From DASPTT01 sp035623275 (GTDB taxonomy: Bacteria; Actinomycetota; Acidimicrobiia; Acidimicrobiales; UBA8190), in contig DASPTT010000057.1 in assembly GCA_035623275.1 (NCBI GenBank), positions 1 through 50,713 of the forward strand: a stretch of 50,713 bases of DNA, given 5' to 3'. A program made the translations under genes and the position numbers. Each line of letters opens with the position of its first letter. Position 1 is the stretch's first letter. The notes under the pieces were generated by a model that saw nothing but the letters and a program-made list of their open reading frames with translations, ran no database searches and had not been told where the DNA came from. This document shows, piece by piece, positions 1-9,530 of this stretch.

Positions 1-1
1 A

Positions 2-556
2 TCTGCGGCCATGCGCGGGTACGTCGGGGACCGGCGGAGCGGGCCCCTCGTCGACCCCCGGGCCACGGCGACGGTCCTCGACGCCGGGGGGTGGGTCACC
101 ACCGGCGACCTCGGGTACCTCGGGGAGGACGGCAACCTCCGCCTGGTCGGCCGGGTCACCGAGATGTACATCCGCGGCGGCTACAACGTGTACCCGGCCG
201 AGGTCGAGGCCGTGCTCGGCGCCCACCCCGCCGTGCGCGCCGTGGCGGTGGTGGGCGCACCCGCCCCGGTGCTCGGCGAGGTCGGGGTGGCCTACGTCGT
301 CCCCGTCGACGCGTCGGCGCCCCCGGCGCTGGAGGGCCTGCGCGCCCTGGTGGCGTCGCAGCTTGCCGACTACAAGGCGCCCGACCGGCTGGTCGTGGTG
401 GGCGAGCTGCCGCTCACCGCCATGGGGAAAGTGGACAAGCCCGCGCTGGCGGCGCGGCCCATGGACTCGCCCGGTGACGATTCGCCGAGCCCCAGGTCGA
501 CCCTCGATGCGACACCCCCCGATTCGACGCAGGAACCGACAACGACGAAGGTGTGA
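2..556 (+). CDS. AMP-dependent acyl-CoA synthetase, C-terminal part (5' end outside window)
   Basis: This is the C-terminal 184 or so residues of an ANL-superfamily ligase; the frame is open at the window edge, so the gene starts upstream. ANL enzymes activate a carboxylic acid as acyl-AMP and transfer it to CoA. Visible motifs are TTGDLGYL (ribose-binding Asp region), GRVTEMYIRGGYNVYPAEVE (hinge and C-domain) and the terminal GKVDK with the adenylation lysine. A Ser/Thr/Pro-rich tail of about 30 residues follows. The stop overlaps the next start region, so it is the upstream member of an operon with the EthD-like protein and the SDR. The substrate cannot be read from this fragment; steroid or related acids are inferred from the neighbours. 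Confidence 0.9.
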   Translation, partial: SAAMRGYVGDRRSGPLVDPRATATVLDAGGWVTTGDLGYLGEDGNLRLVGRVTEMYIRGGYNVYPAEVEAVLGAHPAVRAVAVVGAPAPVLGEVGVAYVVPVDASAPPALEGLRALVASQLADYKAPDRLVVVGELPLTAMGKVDKPALAARPMDSPGDDSPSPRSTLDATPPDSTQEPTTTKV

Positions 557-558
557 CG

Positions 559-1410
559 ATGACCGACACCGCCGCGCGCCCGCCGCGCCAGCACTGCATC
601 ACCGCCGGGGCCGAGCCGATCAAGCTGGGCTCGATGCTCTTCACCCTGGTGGAGCCCCACCGGGGCCACGAGGTGGCCTACAACCGGTGGTACGAGCGGG
701 ACCACTTCTACGCCGGGTGCATGGTCGGCCCTTACAACTTCGCCGGCCGGCGCTTCGTGGCCACCGCGGACCTCAAGGCCCGGCGCGACCCCGACCCCTC
801 GGCCGTCACGGGGTCGCCCGAGCGCGGGTCGTACCTGGGCGTCTACTGGGTGCTCGACGGGTACCACGACGTGTGGAACCGCTGGGCGGTCGACCAGGTC
901 AAGGCGCTGCACAAGGCGGGCCGGATGTTCGCCGAGCGCGACCACGTCCACACGCTGCTCTACCGCTACGCCTGGGAGCGCGCTCGGGAGGCCGACGGCC
1001 TGCCCGCGGAGCTCGCCCTCGACCACCCCGCCGCCGGCATCGTGGCCGTCTTCACCGACCGCGCCGAGGGCCGCGACGCCGCCGACTTCGCCGCCTGGCA
1101 GCGCGACGAGCACCTGCCCTCGCTCCTGCCCGGGTCGCCGGCGCGCCTGGTGGTGGCGGCCGACCCCATCCCGCTGCTCATCGACGCGCCGGGCGACGTG
1201 CCCCGCACCGAGGAGAACGACCGCCGCCAGCTCACCCTCTGGTTCCTCGACGAGACGCCCGAGGACGCCCTCGACGGCGTGATCGCCGCCCATCGCAAGG
1301 CGCTCGAGGGCCAGGGTGCGACGGTGGTCGCCGCCTTGGCCTTCGTGCCGACGGTCCCCGGGACCGACACCTACACTGACCGCCTGTGGCCAGACCAGGT
1401 GACGCGATGA
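559..1410 (+). CDS. EthD-like dimeric alpha/beta-barrel protein
   Basis: A 283-residue soluble protein that looks like two ferredoxin-like (EthD/NIPSNAP-type) halves. The first half contains FTLVEPHRGHEVAYNRWYE and DHFYAG; the second contains VAVFTDRAEG and WQRDEHLPSLLPG, each with the aromatic/His-rich pattern common in this fold. A GTG at 553 overlapping the upstream stop (GTGA) is an alternative start. The gene sits between an acyl-CoA synthetase and an SDR with no gaps, so it is co-transcribed. The fold call comes from residue pattern, and function is unknown. A second protein of the same general type lies at 25198-25896, also in a FadD operon. Confidence 0.75.
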   Translation: MTDTAARPPRQHCITAGAEPIKLGSMLFTLVEPHRGHEVAYNRWYERDHFYAGCMVGPYNFAGRRFVATADLKARRDPDPSAVTGSPERGSYLGVYWVLDGYHDVWNRWAVDQVKALHKAGRMFAERDHVHTLLYRYAWERAREADGLPAELALDHPAAGIVAVFTDRAEGRDAADFAAWQRDEHLPSLLPGSPARLVVAADPIPLLIDAPGDVPRTEENDRRQLTLWFLDETPEDALDGVIAAHRKALEGQGATVVAALAFVPTVPGTDTYTDRLWPDQVTR

Positions 1411-2195
1411 GCGCGGCGGGCACGTCCGGCCCGGGGCTCGCACCGGGCCGGCGCTTCGAGGGTCGCACCGCGATCGTCACGGGGGCGGGCTCGGGTATCG
1501 GCCGGGCCACCGCCCAGCGCCTGGCCGGCGAGGGCGCGGCGGTCGCCTGCCTCGACGTGACCGCCGACGCGGTGGAGGAGACCACCGCGTCGCTGGCCGA
1601 GGTCGGGGCCAAGGCCCAGTCCTATTGCTGCGACGTGACCGACCAGGGCGAGGTGCGCCGCGTCGTGGACGACGTAGCCGCGTCGCTGGGGCGGCCGGAG
1701 GTGCTCTGCAACGTGGCCGGCATCGGCACCTTCGCCCACAGCATCGACATGCCCCTGGCGACCTTCGAGCGCATCGTGGCCGTGAACCTGACCGGCACCT
1801 TCGTGATGGTCCAGGCGGTGCTGCCGCACATGCTCAACGGTGGGGGCTCGATCGTCAACGTGGCCTCGACCTCGGGGCTCAGGGGCGCCCCCTACTCGGC
1901 CGCCTACTGCGCGTCGAAGGGGGGGGTGGTGCTCATGACCAAGGCACTGGCCGTGGAGTACGCGGGGCGAGGCGTGCGGGTCAACGCGGTGGCGCCCGGT
2001 GGGGTGGACACGCCGCTCATCGGCCACTTCGCCATCCCCGAGGGCGCGGACCCCAAGCACCTGTCCCGCATCGTCAGCCCCATGGGGATGAGCAGGCCCG
2101 ACCAGATCGCCTCGGCCATCGCCTTCCTGGCCTCAGAGGAGTCCTCCTACACCACGGGGGCGGTCCTCGCCGTCGACGGGGGCGTCACCGCCTAG
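1407..2195 (+). CDS. SDR-family NAD(P)-dependent oxidoreductase
   Basis: A classical short-chain dehydrogenase/reductase of 262 residues. It has the nucleotide-binding motif VTGAGSGIGRATA near the N-terminus, the acidic residue after beta-2 in ACLDVTAD (suggesting NAD preference), NVAGIG, the catalytic YCASK (Tyr-x3-Lys) and the C-terminal TGAVLAVDGGVTA. The ATG at 1407 overlaps the upstream stop as ATGA; a GTG at 1386 would add seven residues. It would oxidise or reduce a hydroxyl/keto group on a CoA thioester or steroid intermediate. That substrate class is inferred from the flanking ligases and thiolase and is not visible in the protein. Confidence 0.93.
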   Translation: MSAAGTSGPGLAPGRRFEGRTAIVTGAGSGIGRATAQRLAGEGAAVACLDVTADAVEETTASLAEVGAKAQSYCCDVTDQGEVRRVVDDVAASLGRPEVLCNVAGIGTFAHSIDMPLATFERIVAVNLTGTFVMVQAVLPHMLNGGGSIVNVASTSGLRGAPYSAAYCASKGGVVLMTKALAVEYAGRGVRVNAVAPGGVDTPLIGHFAIPEGADPKHLSRIVSPMGMSRPDQIASAIAFLASEESSYTTGAVLAVDGGVTA

Positions 2196-2228
2196 AGAGG
2201 CGCCGGCCGCCCCCCGCGCCGGCTCGGA

Positions 2229-3794
<1,566 letters not shown>

Positions 3795-3795
3795 C

Positions 3796-4998
3796 TCAGG
3801 CGAGGCGCTCGACGATCATGGCCATCCCCTGGCCCCCGCCCACGCACATCGACTCCAGGCCGAAGCGCTTGTCCTCGTCCTCAAGGGCGTTGAGCAGCGT
3901 CGTCATGATGCGCGCGCCCGTCATGCCGAACGGGTGGCCGAGGGCGATCGAGCCGCCCTTGAGGTTGAGCCTCTCCCACGGGATCCCCAGGTGCTTCGCC
4001 GAGGGGATGACCTGCGCCGCGAACGCCTCGTTGATCTCGACGAGGTCGATGTCGTCGATGGTCATCCCCGCGCGCGCCAGCGCCTGGCGGCAGGCATCGA
4101 TGGGTCCGAGCCCCATGATCTCGGGGTCGAGGGCCGAGACGCCGCTGGCGACGATGCGGGCCAGCGGGGCGATGCCCAGCTCGGCCGCCTTGGTATCGGA
4201 CATGACGACCACCGCGGCGGCGCCGTCGTTGAGAGGGCAGGCGTTGCCGGCGGTCACCGTGCCGCCCTCGCGGAACACGGGCTTGAGATTGGCGAGCCCC
4301 TCCACGGTGGTGTCGGGCCGGGGGCCGTCGTCCTTGGTCACGACCGATCCGTCGGGCAGCGTCACCGGGATGATCTCGCGCTCGAAGAACCCGTTCTTCT
4401 GGGACTCGACGGCCCGCTGCTGGCTCAGTGCGGCGTACTCGTCCATCTCCGTGCGGCCGACCTTCTCGGCTTCGGCCACGTTCTCCGCCGTCTGGCCCAT
4501 GGCGATGTAGATGTCGGGCAGGCGGGCGGGCGGGGTCCAGGGCTCGGTCACGGCCGGGGCGCGTGCCGCCGTGCGGGCCTCCGCCTCGGCGAAGGCCGGG
4601 TTGTGCGGGCCCACGTCGGACGCACCGTGGCCGAACCGGCTCACCGTCTCCACGCCGGCGGCGACGAAGACGTCACCCTCGCCTGCCTTGATGGCGTGCG
4701 CGGCCATGCGGATCGTCTGGAGCGACGAGGAGCAATACCGGTTGACGGTCACGCCCGGCGCGTCCACGCCGGCCAGGAGGGCGGCGACCCGTGCCACGTT
4801 GTAGCCCGCCTCCCCGGCGGGCTGGCCGCAGCCGAGGAGCACGTCCTCGACGAGGCCCGGGTCGAGCTGGGGGACCTTGGCCAGCACCTCGCGGATGACC
4901 AGCGCGGAGAGATCGTCGGGCCGGCAGTCGACGAGCGACCCCTTCATGGCACGGCCGATGGGGGTGCGCCCCGTGGCGACGATGACGGCGTCGGGCAT
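3796..4998 (-). CDS. Thiolase-family acetyl-CoA acyltransferase (FadA-like)
   Basis: A 400-residue degradative thiolase that cleaves 3-ketoacyl-CoA with CoA. The nucleophilic cysteine lies in VNRYCSSSLQT, the catalytic His in SIALGHPFGMTGAR, and the second Cys in CVGGGQGMAM; NEAFAAQV is also present. The start is the ATG at 4998 preceded by AAGGAG on the minus strand; an upstream in-frame extension to 5202 has no such support. The residue context around Cys differs from what I recall of FadA5 (steroid side-chain thiolase), so I do not assign that name. It is divergent from the FadE26/27-like pair across a KstR-like site. Confidence 0.93.
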   Translation of the reverse strand: MPDAVIVATGRTPIGRAMKGSLVDCRPDDLSALVIREVLAKVPQLDPGLVEDVLLGCGQPAGEAGYNVARVAALLAGVDAPGVTVNRYCSSSLQTIRMAAHAIKAGEGDVFVAAGVETVSRFGHGASDVGPHNPAFAEAEARTAARAPAVTEPWTPPARLPDIYIAMGQTAENVAEAEKVGRTEMDEYAALSQQRAVESQKNGFFEREIIPVTLPDGSVVTKDDGPRPDTTVEGLANLKPVFREGGTVTAGNACPLNDGAAAVVVMSDTKAAELGIAPLARIVASGVSALDPEIMGLGPIDACRQALARAGMTIDDIDLVEINEAFAAQVIPSAKHLGIPWERLNLKGGSIALGHPFGMTGARIMTTLLNALEDEDKRFGLESMCVGGGQGMAMIVERLA

Positions 4999-5160
4999 GA
5001 CCTGCTCCTTCTCTCGGATCCTCGAGCTCGTTGCGGCCGGCGGGCCGGGCGCCTCGCTGCGGCGCGGCGGCCACAGGTTGACACAGCCGGTGGCCGCCGC
5101 CCTAGTCCGGGGCCGGACCGCTCCGCCCCTGCGCCGGGCGGGCAGGCGGTCCGGCGAAAA

Positions 5161-5174
5161 TGTAACCTGTTCCA
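5161..5174. promoter_or_regulatory. KstR-like operator between the thiolase and fadE26-like genes
   Basis: The 14-mer TGTAACCTGTTCCA fits the KstR consensus TnnAACnnGTTnnA at every fixed position. It is 82 bp before the fadE26-like start and 163 bp before the thiolase start, so it could serve both divergent operons. It also overlaps an inverted repeat, AACCTG-TTC-CAGGTT, at 5164-5178. KstR is the TetR-family repressor of cholesterol genes in mycobacteria and rhodococci; its use here is inference. Confidence 0.65.
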
Positions 5175-5255
5175 GGTTCGACCCGGGTCGGCCGGACGGC
5201 ACCGCACCCGATCAACCGGGTGGGCCGGAACCGCTCGACCGGAGGAGGCACGGCG

Positions 5256-6431
5256 ATGGAGATCGGCTACACCCCCGAGCAGCTCGCGCTGCGCCAGGAG
5301 CTGCGGGACTACTACGGCAGGCTGCTCACGCCCGAGGTCGAGCGCGAGCTGGCGGAGAGCCACGGGATCGGTCCGGCGGTGCGGCGGGTGGTCAAGCAGA
5401 TGGCGAGCGACGGCTGGCTCGGCATCGGCTGGCCCACCGCGTACGGGGGCCAGGGGCGCTCGGCCATCGAGCAGTTCATCTTCTTCGACGAGTCCATGCG
5501 CTGCGGCGCCCCGGTGCCGATGCTCACGATCAACACCGTCGGTCCGACGATCATGAACTTCGGCTCCGACGAGCAGAAGGCCTTCTTCCTGCCCAGGATC
5601 CTGGCCGGCGACATCCACTTCTGCATCGGCTACACGGAGCCCAACGCCGGCACCGACCTCGCCTCCCTGCAGACCCGGGGCGTGGTGGACGGGGACGAGC
5701 TCGTCATCAACGGCGCCAAGATCTTCACCAGCCTCGCCGGCGACGCCGACTACTGCTGGCTGGCGGTGCGCACCGACCCGGACGCGCCCAAGCACAAGGG
5801 CATCTCCATGGTCATCGTCCCCATGGACACTCCCGGGGTCCGCGTGGTGCCCATGCACCTGCTCGGTGACCACAACATCAACTACACGTTCTGGGAGGAC
5901 GTCCGCGTCCCCCTCGCCAACGTGGTCGGCGGCCTCAACAACGGCTGGACGCTCATCACCAACCAGCTCAACCACGAGCGGGTCACCCTGTGCTCGCCCG
6001 GCATCATCGAACGCGCCCTCGGCGACGTGCGGGCCTGGGCGCAACAGACGAAGCTGACCGATGGCCGCCGTGTCGTCGACCAGGAGTGGGTGCGGCTCCA
6101 CCTGGCGCGCGTGCACGCCAAGCTCGAGTTCCTGCGCCTGATCAACTGGAAGGTGGCCTGGACCGCCACCCAGGGGCACCTCGACGTGGCCGACGCCTCG
6201 TCCATCAAGGTCTTCGGCACCGAGTTCTACATGGAGGCGCTGCGTCTGCTGTCCGAGGTGGTGGGCCAGGCCGGGTACCTCACGCGCGGCTCGCAGGGAT
6301 CGGTGCTGCGGGGTCGGCTCGAGATGTACTCGCGCAGCCTGATCATCCTCACCTTCGGCGGTGGGACCAACGAGATCCAGCGGGACCTGATCGCCATCTT
6401 CGGGCTGGGCATGCCCCGGTCCCTTCGCTAG
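5256..6431 (+). CDS. fadE26: Acyl-CoA dehydrogenase, FadE26/ChsE4-like subunit
   Basis: A 391-residue acyl-CoA dehydrogenase: N-terminal helical domain (IGYTPEQLALRQELRDYY), middle FAD/acyl-binding segment with GYTEPNAGTDLASL and KIFTSLAGDADYCW, and C-terminal domain ending in LTFGGGTNEIQRD. It strongly resembles M. tuberculosis FadE26, which pairs with FadE27 as an alpha2beta2 enzyme (ChsE4-ChsE5) for steroid side-chain CoA esters. The ATG at 5256 has GGAGGAGG seven bases upstream. The partner follows after 14 bp. A KstR-like site lies 82 bp upstream. Ortholog naming is from remembered sequence similarity and not from an alignment. Confidence 0.9.
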   Translation: MEIGYTPEQLALRQELRDYYGRLLTPEVERELAESHGIGPAVRRVVKQMASDGWLGIGWPTAYGGQGRSAIEQFIFFDESMRCGAPVPMLTINTVGPTIMNFGSDEQKAFFLPRILAGDIHFCIGYTEPNAGTDLASLQTRGVVDGDELVINGAKIFTSLAGDADYCWLAVRTDPDAPKHKGISMVIVPMDTPGVRVVPMHLLGDHNINYTFWEDVRVPLANVVGGLNNGWTLITNQLNHERVTLCSPGIIERALGDVRAWAQQTKLTDGRRVVDQEWVRLHLARVHAKLEFLRLINWKVAWTATQGHLDVADASSIKVFGTEFYMEALRLLSEVVGQAGYLTRGSQGSVLRGRLEMYSRSLIILTFGGGTNEIQRDLIAIFGLGMPRSLR

Positions 6432-6445
6432 GAGGCACGAGACCG

Positions 6446-7567
6446 ATGGACTTCTCGCTCGACGAGGAACAGGAGGCCGTGCGCGAGCTCGCGGCGCGGA
6501 TCCTGGGCGATCTCTCCACGCCCGAGCGGCTCAAGGAGCTCGAGGCGTCCGATGACCGCATCGACCGCAAGGCCTGGCAGGAGCTGGCGAACGCCGGTCT
6601 GCTCGGCATCGCGCTGCCCGAGTCCGACGGCGGTGCCGACCTCGGCTTCGCGGCCACCGCCGTGGTGGCCGAGGAGGTCGGACGCGCGGCCGCCGCCGTG
6701 CCCTATGTGGCGGTGGCGGTGACCGGGGCGGGGCCGATCGCCGCGCTCGGCACCGACGCGCAGAAGGCGCGCTGGCTGGCGGGGATCCTCGCCGGTGACA
6801 CCATCGCGGTCGGCGCGCTGGTCGAGGCCGGGGGCGACCCGGCCCTGCCCTCGACCACCGCCACGCGCGACGACGGCTCCTGGCGGCTCAACGGGACCAA
6901 GACCTGTGTGCCGGCGGGGATGGCCGCGGATCTCCTGGTGGTCAGCGCCCGCACCGACGACGGCGCCGTGGGGCTGTTCGTCGTGCCCACGTCCGCACCC
7001 GGGGTCACGCGCCTGCGCCAGGAGGCCACCAGCGGCGCCCTCGAGGCCGAGGTCGAGCTGGCCGGCGTCGTCGTCGACGACGGCGACGTGCTCGTGGCCG
7101 GCGATGCCGGGGCCGACGCGCTGGTCGCGGTGCTCGAGCAGGCGACCACGGCCGTCTGCCTCGAGGTGGCCGGCGCCTGCCAGGCGGCGGTGAAGCTGAC
7201 CGCGGCCTACACCAGCGAGCGCGAGCAGTTCGGCAAGCCCATCGCCACCTTCCAGGCGGTCGGCCAGCGTGCGGCCGACGCCTTCATCGACTCGGAGGCC
7301 GTGCGCCTGACCGCGTGGCAGGCCGCCTGGCGGCTGGCCGAGGGCCTCCCGGCGGCGGCCGAGGTGGCGGTGGCGAAGTACTGGGCCGACGACGGGGCAC
7401 AGCGCTGCGTGCTCGCCGCCCAGCACCTGCACGGCGGCGTCGGCGTGGACCGGGAGTACCCGCTGCACCGCTACTTCCTCAGGGTCAAGCACCTGTCGCT
7501 CACCCTGGGGGGCGCGACCACCAGTCTGTTGCGCCTCGGGGACCTCCTGGCGGAGGAGCCGGTCTAG
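6446..7567 (+). CDS. fadE27: Acyl-CoA dehydrogenase, FadE27/ChsE5-like subunit
   Basis: A 373-residue acyl-CoA dehydrogenase of the divergent type that pairs with a FadE26-like subunit. It starts MDFSLDEEQEAVRELAA, has the middle-domain GSWRLNGTKTCVPAG, the C-domain TSEREQFGKPIATFQAVGQR and the late QHLHGGVGVDREYPLHRY. The canonical GYTEPxAGTD segment of the partner is missing; its place is taken by ALVEAGGDPALPS, as expected for a subunit with a shared active site. GGAGG precedes the ATG. The gene is followed by a strong hairpin terminator at 7597, so the operon probably has just these two genes. Confidence 0.9.
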   Translation: MDFSLDEEQEAVRELAARILGDLSTPERLKELEASDDRIDRKAWQELANAGLLGIALPESDGGADLGFAATAVVAEEVGRAAAAVPYVAVAVTGAGPIAALGTDAQKARWLAGILAGDTIAVGALVEAGGDPALPSTTATRDDGSWRLNGTKTCVPAGMAADLLVVSARTDDGAVGLFVVPTSAPGVTRLRQEATSGALEAEVELAGVVVDDGDVLVAGDAGADALVAVLEQATTAVCLEVAGACQAAVKLTAAYTSEREQFGKPIATFQAVGQRAADAFIDSEAVRLTAWQAAWRLAEGLPAAAEVAVAKYWADDGAQRCVLAAQHLHGGVGVDREYPLHRYFLRVKHLSLTLGGATTSLLRLGDLLAEEPV

Positions 7568-7596
7568 AGCGCGTGATCGGGTGACCACACGACGCG

Positions 7597-7627
7597 GACG
7601 AGCCCGGGCGTTTCGCCCGGGCTCGTC
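7597..7627. terminator. Strong hairpin terminator after the fadE26-fadE27 operon
   Basis: A perfect 14-bp stem (7597-7610 with 7614-7627) closes a TTT loop, beginning GACGAGCCCGGGCG. It lies 29 bp after the fadE27-like stop and about 96 bp past the end of the opposing secreted-protein gene, so it may end transcription from both sides. There is no long U-tract, which is usual for high-GC actinobacterial terminators. Confidence 0.8.
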
Positions 7628-7722
7628 GTGACTGGTCTTCTCTGCGCCGGGCACCGTCCTGGTCGTCACCCGATCCGGGGATCGCGGGAGCGGACGACGG
7701 GGTGTCGCCGGCGCCCGGTCGA

Positions 7723-8214
7723 TCAAGGCACGAGGCCGTGGAGCCCGCCGGTCACGGTGGAGACGATGCCGGTGACGGGGTTCGAGCCGCCGAGACCGGG
7801 CACGCTGGGGAGACCGGGCACGCTGGGGAGACCGGGGAGCGTCGGATTGTTCGGGGAGTTCGGCGTGCCGGGCACGTTGGGCGCACCGGGCACGTTGGGC
7901 GCACCGGGCACCGGCAGGTTGCCAACCGGCAGTGACGGCAGCGGCAGCGACCCGAGCGACGGGAAGCCCGAGCTGAGCAGGCTGGTGACAGGTAGCGGCA
8001 GCGAGCCGAACGCGTCGGTGACGCTGGTGAGGCTCGGCACGGTCGGGGCGACGCCACCGGAGGAGGCGCCCACCACGGGCACGTGGCTCGAGGCCGTGAA
8101 GGTGGCCACGGGCGCCGCGGCGCCGCCGCCGGCGAAGGCCATCGCCGCCGCCCCACCGGCAGCCGCCAGGCCCGTCCCCACAGCCAGCAGTCCTCTTTTC
8201 CCTCCGAGTCGCAT
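7723..8214 (-). CDS. Secreted Pro/Gly-rich repeat protein of unknown function
   Basis: A 163-residue protein with a basic N-terminus (MRLGGKRG), a hydrophobic stretch of about 20 residues and AFAGGGAAA, reading as a Sec signal peptide. The mature part is low-complexity: Ser/Leu/Pro segments, then hexapeptide-like repeats of the form P-G-x-P-x-V (PGAPNV twice, PGLPSV twice). No enzyme domain or cysteine is visible. GGAGGGGG lies nine bases before the ATG. It stands alone between a terminator and a GC-rich repeat, with two operator-like palindromes upstream. It could be a cell-wall or surface spacer protein; function is unknown. Confidence 0.75.
   Translation of the reverse strand: MRLGGKRGLLAVGTGLAAAGGAAAMAFAGGGAAAPVATFTASSHVPVVGASSGGVAPTVPSLTSVTDAFGSLPLPVTSLLSSGFPSLGSLPLPSLPVGNLPVPGAPNVPGAPNVPGTPNSPNNPTLPGLPSVPGLPSVPGLGGSNPVTGIVSTVTGGLHGLVP
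7798..7905. repeat. 18-bp tandem repeats inside the secreted-protein gene
   Basis: Two pairs of exact 18-bp direct repeats: 7798-7815/7816-7833 (GGGCACGCTGGGGAGACC) and 7870-7887/7888-7905 (GGGCACGTTGGGCGCACC). The two units are related to each other and encode the P-G-x-P-x-V hexapeptides. Unit length is a multiple of three, so copy number could change without breaking the frame. Confidence 0.85.
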
Positions 8215-8293
8215 TTCTTTGAGCCCCCTCCGCCCTACACCGGGCGATCAGTTCCAGACAGCCGCTTTTCGTAGCGCTCCCACTACTGTCCGG

Positions 8294-8349
8294 GTTCTCC
8301 AGGAGAACGCCACGGAGGGTGGCTCCTTGCGGGGAATTTGATGAAATTC
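8294..8349. promoter_or_regulatory. Two perfect palindromes upstream of the secreted-protein gene
   Basis: GTTCTC-CAG-GAGAAC at 8294-8308 and GAATTT-GATG-AAATTC at 8334-8349 are both perfect inverted repeats. They lie 80-135 bp before the minus-strand start at 8214, within a non-coding stretch (8215-8477). They could be regulator binding sites. No matching regulator is recognisable, and neither fits the KstR pattern. Confidence 0.35.
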
Positions 8350-8427
8350 TTGGCCGACGTTGGCCGGGGCGAGGCGCCGTGTTGTGATTCGGGCGAAGGT
8401 CGAGGTCAGAAGGGATCGGCCGGGGCT

Positions 8428-8477
8428 GCCCGGGGCCGGCCGGGGGCCGCCCGGGGCCGGCCGGGGGGCCGCCCGGG
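8428..8477. repeat. GC-only repeat just after the saccharopine-dehydrogenase-like gene
   Basis: About 50 bp made only of G and C except for single bases, with two near copies of the unit GCCCGGGGCCGGCCGGGGG. It starts right next to the minus-strand stop at 8478. It can fold into several stable hairpins and probably ends transcription of the P450 operon. Confidence 0.5.
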
Positions 8478-9521
8478 TTAGCCGATGTCGACCTTCACCC
8501 CGTCGAGGGTGCGGGCGAATTCCGCCCCGAGGGCCTGTGCGGGGGTGTGGGCGCCCGGTGCCACGGCCCCGTCCAGGACGCGCTGGGCGACGGTTACCAC
8601 CGCTTCGGCGGTGAGGTCGTAGCCGTTGGGCGTGGTCATGGTGCCGGTCGCCGTCCTGCCCTCCGGTCCCGTGACCTGACCCCAGAGCTGGCCCACGGCC
8701 CTGGCCCGGGTGGCGGCCGTGGGCCCCGGAAGGCGGCCGACCACCCGCTTGAGCAGGCTCTGGACCGCGCCGCTGCGGGCCACGGGCCCCGCCAGCGCGG
8801 CGAGGGCGGCGATCGGCGCCAGCCCCCCGGGCAGGGCGGCGTAGACGACGATGTCGCCGATGCCCGTCGAGTGGTAGGCGGTGGCCACGTCACCCCACGA
8901 GATGGCGGTCACGTCCGCCGGGCCGTCGGCGAACTGGACGCGCCGACGCCGGCGGGCCGAGGGCACCGAGGTGATCACCCCGTCGACCCTGCCCCGGGGC
9001 GCGGCCCCGATGCCCTCCATGGCGGTCTTCGCCGTGCCGGGGCTCGGCCCGCCGTCCAACCGCAGCGCGAGCTCGAGGCGCAGCGCGTCGGGCATCGCCT
9101 CGTGGAGCATGGCGGCCAGGCAGTCCGACGGGACCACGTCGAAACCCGAGCCCGGGAGCAGGACGACCCCGGCGTCCCGGGCCTCGGCGTCCCGGGCCAG
9201 GACCGACTCGAAGACGTCGATCTCGCCGGTGATGTCGAGATAGTGGGTGCCGGTGGCCAGACAGGCGTCGACCATGGGCCGCGACGTGGCCGAGAAGGGG
9301 CCGGCGCAGTGCGCCACCAGGTCGACCCCCTCCAGGCCGGCCCGCAGGGCGGCCGGGTCGGCGAGGTCGAGCGTGCGGTGGCCGAGCTCGAAGCGCTCCC
9401 CGAGCTCCGCCAGGCGCTGCTCGTCGCGTCCGGCGAGGATCGGCAGCTCGCCGAGCTCGGACGCCAGGGAGGTGACGAGGCGCCCCGTGTAGCCGTACGC
9501 CCCGTAGATCATCCAGGCCAT
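8478..9521 (-). CDS. Saccharopine-dehydrogenase-like NAD(P)-binding reductase
   Basis: A 347-residue protein with an N-terminal Rossmann fold (MIYGAYGYTGRLV, LAGRDEQRL, DLVAHCAGPFS) and the conserved THYLDITGE and LPGSGFDVVPSD segments of the saccharopine-dehydrogenase/trans-acting enoyl reductase group. In actinobacteria this group includes enoyl reductases for complex lipids; true lysine metabolism is unlikely here. It is the last gene of the P450-LLM-LLM operon with a 9-bp gap to the LLM gene before it, so it may reduce a steroid-derived or lipid intermediate. The function is inferred from context only. Confidence 0.88.
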   Translation of the reverse strand: MAWMIYGAYGYTGRLVTSLASELGELPILAGRDEQRLAELGERFELGHRTLDLADPAALRAGLEGVDLVAHCAGPFSATSRPMVDACLATGTHYLDITGEIDVFESVLARDAEARDAGVVLLPGSGFDVVPSDCLAAMLHEAMPDALRLELALRLDGGPSPGTAKTAMEGIGAAPRGRVDGVITSVPSARRRRRVQFADGPADVTAISWGDVATAYHSTGIGDIVVYAALPGGLAPIAALAALAGPVARSGAVQSLLKRVVGRLPGPTAATRARAVGQLWGQVTGPEGRTATGTMTTPNGYDLTAEAVVTVAQRVLDGAVAPGAHTPAQALGAEFARTLDGVKVDIG

Positions 9522-9530
9522 GGCCCGGTA

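Noticed and set aside
3796..4998. Naming the thiolase FadA5
   Set aside because: Residues around the active Cys differ from FadA5 as I recall it and look more like a general FadA thiolase.
8428..8477. GC-only tandem repeat as a possible mobile-element end or origin
   Set aside because: No paired inverted ends, no transposase and no DnaA-box pattern; best explained as a terminator-like region.
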